Of a stretch of DNA of 64,000 bases, positions 45,620-53,300 are shown in pieces. How positions within the stretch are numbered: position 1 is the stretch's first letter; each line of letters starts with the position of its first letter. The stretch is taken from positions 300,143-364,142 of the forward strand of contig JAJCKG010000002.1 in the NCBI GenBank assembly GCA_020558355.1, given 5' to 3'. The notes beneath the pieces were generated by a model that worked only from the letters and a program-made list of their open reading frames with translations, was not told where the DNA came from and did not search any database. The DNA is from a bacterium 210820-DFI.6.37. Lineage in GTDB: Bacteria > Bacillota > Clostridia > Peptostreptococcales > Anaerovoracaceae. Made by a program: the position numbers and the translations under genes.

Positions 45620-46316
45620 GATCCGGCTCCTTTATCACATAGCCGACGCCCCGGACGGTCCGGATGATTTTTTCTCCGAATACATCATCGATTTTATTTC
45701 TCAAATAATACACATATACATCTACCACATTAGTTTCCCCCATGTAGTCATAGCCCCAGACCCGTTCAAGCAGAGTATCCCGGCTGAGAACGATGGATTT
45801 ATTTTCCATCAGCGTCCGAAGAAGCAGAAACTCCCGCTTCGTAAGATCGATGGCGGTACCGTCATAGGCGGCTGTATAGCGGGCTGTGTCCATGGTCAGT
45901 TTTCCGCAGGTAAGGATTTTAGAAGGCTGTGGACCGCTGCTTTCTTTTGCCGCCGCTGATTTTTTCAGAGCCACCCGGATCCGGGCCAGCAGCTCTTCAA
46001 TGGCAAAGGGCTTTGTAATATAGTCATCAGCGCCCATATCAAGACCGGAAACCTTATCCATTACCGCGTCTCTTGCTGTCAGCATGATAACCGGCATCTG
46101 AGACGTTTTCCGAAGGCGGCGCAGCACTTCCAGTCCTGATAGCCCTGGAAGCATGATGTCCAGAAGACAGAGGTCATAGCTTCCGCTTTCCGCCATTTCA
46201 AGACCGCTGCGGCCATCCGCGGCTTTTGCCACTTCATAGCCTTCATGGATCAGCTCCAGCTCCGTAAACCGGGCGATTTTCTCTTCATCCTCCACAAGCA
46301 GAATTTTTACTGTCAT
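45612..46316 (-). CDS. OmpR-family response regulator
   Basis: 234 residues on the minus strand, GGGAGG before the ATG. The receiver domain has acidic pocket ED, phospho-acceptor Asp53 in LLDIMLPG, and Lys in TKPF. The C-terminal winged helix has VVDVYVYYLRNKIDD and IRTVRGVGYVI. It is the partner of the overlapping kinase. It may autoregulate: tandem ATTAGAA half-sites 11 bases apart and a palindrome lie upstream of the operon (46980-47022). Confidence 0.95.
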   Translation of the reverse strand: MTVKILLVEDEEKIARFTELELIHEGYEVAKAADGRSGLEMAESGSYDLCLLDIMLPGLSGLEVLRRLRKTSQMPVIMLTARDAVMDKVSGLDMGADDYITKPFAIEELLARIRVALKKSAAAKESSGPQPSKILTCGKLTMDTARYTAAYDGTAIDLTKREFLLLRTLMENKSIVLSRDTLLERVWGYDYMGETNVVDVYVYYLRNKIDDVFGEKIIRTVRGVGYVIKEPDHE

Positions 46317-46349
46317 GGTATTCCTCCCATTTTTGTTGTTCTATTGCCG

Positions 46350-46922
46350 CTAGTCCTTGTTGATTTCTGATTTAAAATTGTTTACCGCCTCCGTGGCCTG
46401 ATCCATGGTCCGGTTGATCTTATCCTTTCCCAGCTCAGCCCCTTTGAAATTATAGCTGAAGTCAAAGAAAAGACTGATGACCATAACAGGAACGACGGCC
46501 CAGAAAGCGCAGATCAGCAGAATGATAAAGGCGATGACTGGAAGATCCAGCAAAGGCTGACCGTGCTGTTTGATGACCAGGCTGTTTTCAACGCCTTTTT
46601 GAACCAGATATTTGATGGCCTTGCCCAGTTTTGCGAAAAAGCTGGGCTGCTGACGTTCATCACGCTGGTGGCTTTTTTTCTGAGATTCCCCGCAAATTGT
46701 CAGAGGCTGGCAGGCTTCCTGAAACGCTTCCCCATCCTCCGAAGGGCCCTTATCTGAAAGGGTACTGTTGTCTGTTCCGGGGCCTGCTGTTTTCCCCTGG
46801 GATTCCAGCAGCACCAGAGCGTCCAGTATATCCCAGCCGCAGGCTTCCAGGGCTTTTTTTGCTTCTTCATAGCTTACATCCGCGTGCTGTTTCAGCTTTT
46901 CTACTTTTTCTAAATGTTCCAT
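46350..46922 (-). CDS. DUF4342-type membrane protein with an N-terminal UBA-like domain
   Basis: 190 residues on the minus strand. The start at 46922 (second ATG) is favoured because GGAGG sits 7 bases from it and only 1 base from the ATG at 46928. The N-terminal HLEKVEKLKQHADVSYEEAKKALEACGWDILDALVLLE block is UBA/EF-Ts-like (residues about 3-40; key residues Y18, A21, A26, W30, D31, A34). A Ser/Gln/Lys-rich linker and one membrane helix follow (about 127-155). It is the first gene of the operon with the two-component pair, so it may be a signalling accessory or a main target. Function unknown. Confidence 0.8.
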   Translation of the reverse strand: MEHLEKVEKLKQHADVSYEEAKKALEACGWDILDALVLLESQGKTAGPGTDNSTLSDKGPSEDGEAFQEACQPLTICGESQKKSHQRDERQQPSFFAKLGKAIKYLVQKGVENSLVIKQHGQPLLDLPVIAFIILLICAFWAVVPVMVISLFFDFSYNFKGAELGKDKINRTMDQATEAVNNFKSEINKD

Positions 46923-46966
46923 TTCCATACCTCCATGATTTCCGCGTGTTCTTTTATTATGGTATG

Positions 46967-46994
46967 ATCATACAAAAGCTTTCTTAAATGGCAA
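46967..46994 (-). promoter_or_regulatory. Promoter of the DUF4342-two-component operon
   Basis: Read on the minus strand: TTGCCA (46994-46989), 16-base spacer, TATGAT (46972-46967), about 45 bases before the start codon. The -35 is embedded in the palindrome at 46980-47003. Confidence 0.55.
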
Positions 46995-47003
46995 TTTAAG
47001 AAA
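46980..47003. promoter_or_regulatory. 24-base palindromic operator over the -35 box
   Basis: Arms TTTCTTAAAT (46980-46989) and ATTTAAGAAA (46994-47003) are exact complements around GGCA. The position over the minus-strand -35 suggests repression or competition with polymerase. Confidence 0.55.
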
Positions 47004-47004
47004 A

Positions 47005-47022
47005 ATTAGAAAATCATTAGAA
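47005..47022. promoter_or_regulatory. Tandem ATTAGAA half-sites, 11-base period
   Basis: ATTAGAA at 47005-47011 and 47016-47022. Direct repeats one helical turn apart are the usual form of OmpR/PhoB-type binding sites, and the operon just downstream on the minus strand encodes such a regulator. Confidence 0.4.
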
Positions 47023-47060
47023 TTTTACTGTAAAAATATTATAACACGGATTTGACGGCC

Positions 47061-47089
47061 TTGCGAGGAGGTCCGGTTCATTATATAAT
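47061..47089 (+). promoter_or_regulatory. Promoter of the HutD-like gene, giving a possibly leaderless mRNA
   Basis: TTGCGA (47061-47066), 17-base spacer, TATAAT (47084-47089). The ATG at 47096 is 7 bases from the -10, so transcription should begin at or beside the start codon. AGGAGG at 47066-47071 is too far upstream to be a ribosome-binding site and would not be transcribed. Confidence 0.55.
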
Positions 47090-47095
47090 GCATTT

Positions 47096-48262
47096 ATGGA
47101 ATACAGAATATATAAAGAAGAGGATTTTTCTATTACAAGCAGTCCGGCGGGAGCGGTCCGGCAGCTGGCGGTGTTTCCTGAACACCCGCGGCAAAATTTT
47201 ATCTGGAGCCTTGGGATTCAGGAGATTCAGCAGGAGGAAGCGTCGCTTTCCAGGATGCCGGAGTACGACCGAAGTCTGTTGGTGCTGGAGGGTGATGTTA
47301 TTCTGGCCTATGAAGGCCAGCGGGTGGCGCGCCTTAAGGAACTGGAGCAGGACCGGTTTGACGGCGGATTTTCCGCGAAAAGCTTTGGAAGAGCCCAGAT
47401 GTATGATCTGCTGGTGCGGAAAGGAGCGGCAGGATATCTGGATGTGCTGAAGCTGACAAAAGAAAACCGGGTGCCGGAGCGGGAGGATCCGGAAGGGCGA
47501 GGCTGTGTCTGCCAGGCTTTCTATTGCCGGGAAGGATACGGAGTTGTCAGCTTTGCGGAGCGGACCTGTATGATCCGGCAGGGGCAGCTGCTGGTAATCT
47601 GTCAGGAAGGCTCGGAGCCGCTGGATACAGGAGTCATGGGAGAGGGAATCCTGATCCGCGCGCAGATTTTCTATGATCAGGACCAGGCAGATGAGCGCGG
47701 CGAGCCTGACAAAGGAACGGAACGGACTGAGGCGCCAGACCGGAAAAAAGAGGCGGATTCGCCTGAAACGTACCCCCTGGAGCAAGGGGGAGCCTTTGCC
47801 GATTTTGCGGAATGCATGAAGCTGAGTCTGACGAATTTTCGGGGAAGCCGGTTTATCTTTCCTTATTTGAAGAAGATCTGGTACGATGAAGCGCTGAAAG
47901 CCGGTATCCGCAGGGTGGAGCGGTTTTATCTGCCTGTCGTTTTATGGTTTGTGGGAGTAGCGGTTTTCGGACTGTACGGCGGAGAACAGTGGAGCCCGAA
48001 AACAGTGCTGTATGTGCTGATCGGCTGGAGCCTGCTGGTTCTGTTTGTGCTGTCTCCCCTGATGTATTTTCTGGCTGTGCCAAAGCCGGTGAAGGCCCAC
48101 ATCAAAAGGCTGGACCAGCTGAGTGAATATGAAAAAGCCGTCCGGCAGCGGGAGCGGGAGGCGAATCCGGTAGCGGACCGGATTCTGAAGAAATATAAGA
48201 TTTCCGGCCGAAATGTGTATATTGAAGACGGGCCAAGGAGGAAGAAAAAGCCCAGAAGATAG
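47096..48262 (+). CDS. HutD/Ves-like cupin domain fused to a two-helix membrane domain
   Basis: 388 residues. Residues 1-185 resemble HutD/Ves proteins: PAGAVRQLAVFPEHPRQNFIWSLGIQEI, then MPEYDRSLLVLEGDVILAY, two halves of a bicupin (key residues G19, Q23, W37, R59). A charged linker (about 195-225, many Asp/Glu/Lys) leads to a C-terminal domain with two membrane helices near 280-298 and 305-325 and a basic tail. HutD proteins are soluble and linked to histidine use; a membrane fusion is not usual and no hut gene is near. It may sense a ligand at the inner membrane face. Function unknown. Confidence 0.78.
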   Translation: MEYRIYKEEDFSITSSPAGAVRQLAVFPEHPRQNFIWSLGIQEIQQEEASLSRMPEYDRSLLVLEGDVILAYEGQRVARLKELEQDRFDGGFSAKSFGRAQMYDLLVRKGAAGYLDVLKLTKENRVPEREDPEGRGCVCQAFYCREGYGVVSFAERTCMIRQGQLLVICQEGSEPLDTGVMGEGILIRAQIFYDQDQADERGEPDKGTERTEAPDRKKEADSPETYPLEQGGAFADFAECMKLSLTNFRGSRFIFPYLKKIWYDEALKAGIRRVERFYLPVVLWFVGVAVFGLYGGEQWSPKTVLYVLIGWSLLVLFVLSPLMYFLAVPKPVKAHIKRLDQLSEYEKAVRQREREANPVADRILKKYKISGRNVYIEDGPRRKKKPRR

Positions 48263-48343
48263 TGATACATTTTGCGGGAAAATATGTAAAATATGCGCGG
48301 GAAGTATGGAATAAAAGAAAAGTTTTTAAGAAAAAATTTCTAA

Positions 48344-48389
48344 AAATGTTGGCGAAACGACAAGTTGTTAAATTTCGCAGTGCTATAAT
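48344..48389 (+). promoter_or_regulatory. Promoter P1 with 19-bp upstream element (copy 1)
   Basis: The element AAATGTTGGCGAAACGACA (48344-48362) is followed, 18 bases on, by TGCTATAAT (48381-48389), an extended -10. There is no good -35; the element occupies about -52 to -34, as an activator site would. TSS expected near 48396. Confidence 0.6.
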
Positions 48390-48395
48390 TAAATA

Positions 48396-48448
48396 AAAGT
48401 GAGTAGCTCTTTGAGGCGTAAGTCCAGCTTGAAGAGCTGCTTTTTTTT
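48396..48448 (+). ncRNA. Predicted short RNA of about 50 nt ending in an intrinsic terminator
   Basis: From the P1 start to the T8 run at 48441-48448. The stem GTAGCTCTT / AAGAGCTGC (48403-48411 with 48432-48440, one G-U pair) closes a 20-base loop containing GAGGCGTAAGTCC. It could be a small regulatory RNA or an attenuator. It also serves to terminate transcripts of the HutD-like gene. Confidence 0.4.
48403..48448 (+). terminator. Intrinsic terminator between P1 and P2
   Basis: 9-bp stem with a 20-base loop, then T8. It isolates P2 from upstream transcription. Confidence 0.8.
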
Positions 48449-48486
48449 GTGTGAAAAACGCGGGGAATAAAGAAAAAAATGTTGTT

Positions 48487-48532
48487 AAATGTTGGCAAAA
48501 CGACATCATCCGAAAAAAACGGGTGTTATACT
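48487..48532 (+). promoter_or_regulatory. Promoter P2 with 19-bp upstream element (copy 2)
   Basis: AAATGTTGGCAAAACGACA (48487-48505) differs from copy 1 at one base. Again exactly 18 bases separate it from TGTTATACT (48524-48532), an extended -10. TSS expected near 48539; it should drive the long surface-uptake operon. Confidence 0.6.
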
Positions 48533-48623
48533 ATCAACAGAGAAAAAAATCTCAATAATGCAAAAAATAATTAGTTTTAAGAAAAAGATTGCCTCAGAAC
48601 AGTGGAAGAGCGAAGGAAAGGAT

Positions 48624-50327
48624 ATGCATCAGAAAAAAATACAAATATTGATATTAATAATGGTGGTTATTTGCGCGGTTTTGCTGTCAGGATGCAGGGA
48701 AAGCCTGGTGATCCAGGAGGTTATTTATGATCAGGCGTCAGAGGATATTGACTTTAATAATAAGATGAAGATAGCGGAAAATAATGAAAACAGTTCTAAT
48801 GAGGACAAGACACTGCCGCGGAAGAAAAACAGTGAAACAGATAAAAAGACAGATGAAGAGCATCAGGCGTCCAAAAAAGGAGATAAAAAGAATGAGGGGG
48901 AAGCCCCAGATACAAAATATAATTCGGACGCAAAAGAAAACCAGGATAACGACAGCGAAGGCAGCAAGCCTGGCGAAACCGGAGAAAAAGACTCGGCTGC
49001 CGAGGATGACAGCAGCGCTGGCGCGTCAGACAACCCGAATGATCGTCAGATCTATGATGGGAACGGAAATAAAGTGGATCTTCCCGAAGAGGTTAATTCT
49101 GCCGTTGTAACAGGAGACGCCGCTCCAATTGTTCAAATGCTGGGAGGAAAGAGCATCCTGTCAGGGAGTTCGTCCAGCTTTACTTCCAATTCGTTGGCTA
49201 TGCGGGTTTTTGCTTCTGAGGATGTCGAAAACACAGAAACTTTATGGGATGGAGATGGTTCATCGGCTATGTCCTCATCCAATTTTCAAAAGCTGCTACA
49301 GATGAAACCGGATGTGTGTGTAACCATCAGCGGTCAAAACAGCTTTTCAAGCAGTCAGCTTAATACCTTGAAGACAAAGAAAATCGCGGTTGTAACACTT
49401 CCGGCCTTAACGTCTTCTGATAATATCCGAAGCGCTGTAAGCATTCTGGGAGAAATGATCGGAGACCGCAGCGGCCAGGACGGCGGTGTCAACGCGAAGG
49501 AACTGGCGTCTGAATATGATAAATATTGTAAAAATCTGATAAGAGAGGTAAAAGGGAAAACAGGACTTTTTACCTGGAACAATATTGATTTTAATACGGG
49601 AAGCAAAAACGCTCAAAACACTGCGTCGGATGGCCAGTATACCCTGTATGTATCCCAGTGGGAGAACGCTTCTTATAAAATAACGACCAACAGCGGAGGG
49701 GTTTTGTACCGAGACAGCGGAGTGGCTGTAGCGCCACAGGGCTATTCCAACAGCCCGCTGAGCTATTTCCTCAGTGTAGCGGGAGTTTGCAATAACGGAG
49801 CGCGGTTTGTAAGAAGCGCGAAATCCGAGTACGCAATCGTACCATTTAACCGTAATGTGCTTCATCACAATACGAGTGGAACCTACTCTTTTTACAGTGA
49901 TACAAACGAAAGCTTTGTCAAAGTTCAGGATGCTTCAATGGATATTGGATTGGGAGAAAGCTCATTCAAATCCATCCTTGTTGAAAGCAATGATGTTAAA
50001 AATAAGATCCAGGCGTCAGACTCATGGAAATTTTATGGGAAGGTTACAGCTAATAATGTAACAGAATATGGATTCATTGCGTCTGATGGAAGCCTGATCC
50101 CTTCTTACATCAGGGGAAACTACAGCATTTATGTAAACCCATGCGGTGTCAGCAGCTGGACGGATGGTTCTGTAGAATCCATATTGGAGACAAAGTGGGC
50201 CGCGTGGAAATTCCATAGCGCTTATTCAGAAAGTCAGGTTAAGGAAGAACTTAAAAACTTTTATTCGAAATTTTATCGATACAATTTAAGCGACAGTCAG
50301 GTGAACTCCATATTGTCAGGCAAGTAG
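48624..50327 (+). CDS. Class III substrate-binding lipoprotein with a long wall-spanning linker
   Basis: 567 residues from the ATG at 48624, with GAAGGAAAGG just upstream. The lipoprotein signal ends in LLSGC, Cys24. Residues about 45-150 are a charged, low-complexity spacer (Lys/Glu/Asp/Asn/Ser), long enough to cross the wall. The rest is a divergent BtuF/FepB-type fold: VVTGDAAPIVQMLGG, LLQMKPDVCVTISG, IRSAVSILGEMIG. Such proteins bind siderophores, heme or corrinoids outside the membrane. Matching FecCD permeases and ATPase are encoded downstream. The ligand is not readable from sequence. Confidence 0.82.
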   Translation: MHQKKIQILILIMVVICAVLLSGCRESLVIQEVIYDQASEDIDFNNKMKIAENNENSSNEDKTLPRKKNSETDKKTDEEHQASKKGDKKNEGEAPDTKYNSDAKENQDNDSEGSKPGETGEKDSAAEDDSSAGASDNPNDRQIYDGNGNKVDLPEEVNSAVVTGDAAPIVQMLGGKSILSGSSSSFTSNSLAMRVFASEDVENTETLWDGDGSSAMSSSNFQKLLQMKPDVCVTISGQNSFSSSQLNTLKTKKIAVVTLPALTSSDNIRSAVSILGEMIGDRSGQDGGVNAKELASEYDKYCKNLIREVKGKTGLFTWNNIDFNTGSKNAQNTASDGQYTLYVSQWENASYKITTNSGGVLYRDSGVAVAPQGYSNSPLSYFLSVAGVCNNGARFVRSAKSEYAIVPFNRNVLHHNTSGTYSFYSDTNESFVKVQDASMDIGLGESSFKSILVESNDVKNKIQASDSWKFYGKVTANNVTEYGFIASDGSLIPSYIRGNYSIYVNPCGVSSWTDGSVESILETKWAAWKFHSAYSESQVKEELKNFYSKFYRYNLSDSQVNSILSGK

Positions 50328-50340
50328 AAAGGAAACGATC

Positions 50341-53300
50341 ATGTTAAAAAACAAAGGAAGAAAAGCAGTTTGTATGATTTTGGCCATCGTTCTCATTATG
50401 ACCATGACCTGTCCGCTTTCAGCGTTTGCGGAAAGCGGACAGGTGATTTCGGTTTCAGATGAGGCGTCTTTGGTTCAGGCGATTTCAGACGCGGCGCCGG
50501 GGGAAACCATCCAGCTGCAAAGCGATATCGAGCTGAGCAAAAGCCTGGAGGTACCAACAGGAAAGGAAATTACCCTGGCAGGAAAAACCGGGAGTGAAAA
50601 ACTGACCATCTCCCTCAGTTCATCTGCTTATAAAAGCGCGCAGAAAAGCTACACCACCGCGCTAATGTCCGTTCAGGGGACGCTCACAATGGAAAAAATG
50701 ACAGTGGACGCGGGCGGCAACCTTCGCGTTATGTATATTGGAAGCGGCGGCAATGTAACCCTTGGCAGCGGAGCGACTGTTACAGGCGGCACACTTGGCA
50801 AAGAGAGTATTAACAGGGGAGCTGGAATCTGTCTGGAAGGCTCGCGGGCGCAGAAAGCCAGACTGGTGATTAATGATGGAGCTGTAATCAGCAACAATAT
50901 CGCGTATGGAGCGGCAGATATTACAGGAATCGGTATCTGCTGTTATCGATATGCGGACGTTGTTATGAATGGCGGAACGATTTCAGGGAATAAAGATCTG
51001 ACTCAGGGGACTTCTCGCTATTTCAGCACAGGCGGGGGAATCGCCCTGGAAGGAACAGGCGTAAGCCTTGTTATAAATGGCGGAGAGATATCAGATAATT
51101 ACGCGAAAGCTTCCGGCGGCGGAGTACATGTGGCCTCCGGAAATGAAAGCTTTATCATGAATGGAGGAACCATTAAAAACAATGGGACAGCGGCGCATGG
51201 CGCGGGCGTTTATATCAGCGGAGCTTCCGCCACAATGAATGGCGGCGTGATTTCCGGTAACCTCGCGGAGTCCGATACCAATCATGGAAAGTACGCTTCC
51301 GGCGGAGGCGTTTATATTGATGGAACCTCAGGAACGGATGGGACCACAGGAAGCCCTGGCGTGTTTACCCTTAAAAACGGAACCATCAGCGGGAATACAG
51401 CAAAATCTACAGCAAAAGCGGATTCCTATGAGGAACAGTTTGGCCAGGGCGGCGGCGTTATGGTTTTGGGAAGCTTTCAGATGGAAGGCGGAGTAATCGC
51501 GGGGAATTCCGCCCTTTCAGAAGCCGGCTTGTCAGGAGATATTGCCTGTGGAGGCGGCGTTAGCGTTAAAGGCGGCCCTTACTCGGGAACCTTTGTCATG
51601 ACAGGCGGAACAATTAAAGAAAATGAGGCGGACAACAGAGGCGGAGCGATTTATATCAATAACCGCGACTTAGAAGATAATCTGCGCTATCCATCATCGG
51701 AGAATAATGTCGCTTCACCGGGAAGCGGAACCTTTTCCATAAAAGGAGAGGTTCACATCTCAGGTAATACAGGCGCGTCAGGAGAAGCGGACAATGTTTA
51801 TCTGACGGAAGACTCGGTTCTCAGCTTTTCAGGAGAGCTGGATGAAAGCGCGGAGATTTATGTGGGAAGCGAAATCGCAAGGCAGGGGACCGTTGTGGGA
51901 AAAGCGGAGGATGGCTACACCGTTACGGCTGTGGACGCCAGAAAGCTTCGGGACAACAGTGGAAAACAGGTCTACGGAATCAAAGATGGAAACGTTATCT
52001 TCACAGGAACGGCCGCTGAGCAGTATGAGGATATCAGCGGGGCGGACATTTCGGGGGTTGCGGACTCTTATGTTTATACCGGGCGGCAGATTAATCCGAT
52101 TCCCAATGTGGAGCTGAATGGAAAGACTTTAGCCCAGGGGACAGATTATACAGTTTCATACAATACATCCGGATATGATAATACCAATGTAAGCAGCGGA
52201 GGAAAAACCGCGGTAGTGAAAATTACAGGGGCAGGAAGCTATGAAGGGGTTATTACAAAGACCTTTGCCATAACCCCTAAAAATATTGAAGAGGTATGGA
52301 TTGACGAGATCACAGAGCGAATCTATACAGGCAAAGCCATTACACCGGCTATCAAGGCTAATCTCAATGGAATTTCGCTTACTGAGGGAACCGATTATAC
52401 AGTCAGCTACTCCGCGAATACGGACCCTGGAACGGCAACCGCGCTTATCAGCGGAACAAACAACTATACAGGGACAATTTCAAAGAGCTTTCATATAATC
52501 AGCGGCGAGGGATTGAATCTGATTACCTCGAGCCAGGAGCTGGTAAAGGCAATTAACGCGTCAGAAGGAACGCGGCAGGAACCGGAGTCCTTATATGTGA
52601 CGCAGGATATGGAAGTTTCGGAAAGCGTTGAAATCCCAAGTGGGACGTACATTCGTCTGATTGGAAGCGGAGATAATATATCCATAACCTCAGCGGCAGC
52701 AATGGAAAATTTAATATCCGTTGAAGGCGAACTGATCACAGAAAACATTACCCTGGACGCCAACGCAAAAGGGCGGGTTATGCTGATCGGAGCCGGAGGT
52801 AAGGTAAATATCAGCAGTAATACAGTCATTACCGGAGGATTATTCGGCAATGGCGCAAACGACGCGACATCCAGCGGCGGAGGTATATATAACAGCGGTA
52901 CTTTGGAAATGACCTCAGGCGAAATCCGCTCGAATCAGGCTAAAAATGGAGGAGCCATATTTAACGCGGGAACTCTTACCGCGTCAAATATATCCATTTA
53001 CGACAACACCGCGCTTATGGGAGGCGGCGGCATCTACAATCAGGGAACGGCCACTTTAAATGAAGGCTCTTCGGTTTCTGAAAACGCCGCTAAAACAGAG
53101 GCTGGATACACTGTAGGAATCAGCGGAGCCGGAGGCGGCATCTACAACAGCGGTCAGTTAGTCTGTGAAGAAGGCTGCATGATTGAAAATAACACAGCTG
53201 CCCGGTATGGAGGAGGTATCTATACAGAAAAGGATACGCGGATACAGGGCGGCACAATAAAGGGAAACCAGACATCCGGAAACTCGCAGATTAGAGTCGC

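Larger units (their letters stand above)
48263..48623. other. 361-base regulatory gap: two matched promoters and a terminated short RNA
   Basis: Contains two copies of a 19-bp element, two extended -10 boxes at matched spacing, a strong terminator between them and an 85-base leader for the lipoprotein gene. No gene is seen. Confidence 0.7.

Noticed and set aside
48365..48490. Rex-like TTGTTAA half-sites near both copies of the 19-bp element
   Set aside because: No facing TTAACAA arm at the 4-base spacing of a Rex operator, and the half-sites lie on different sides of the element.
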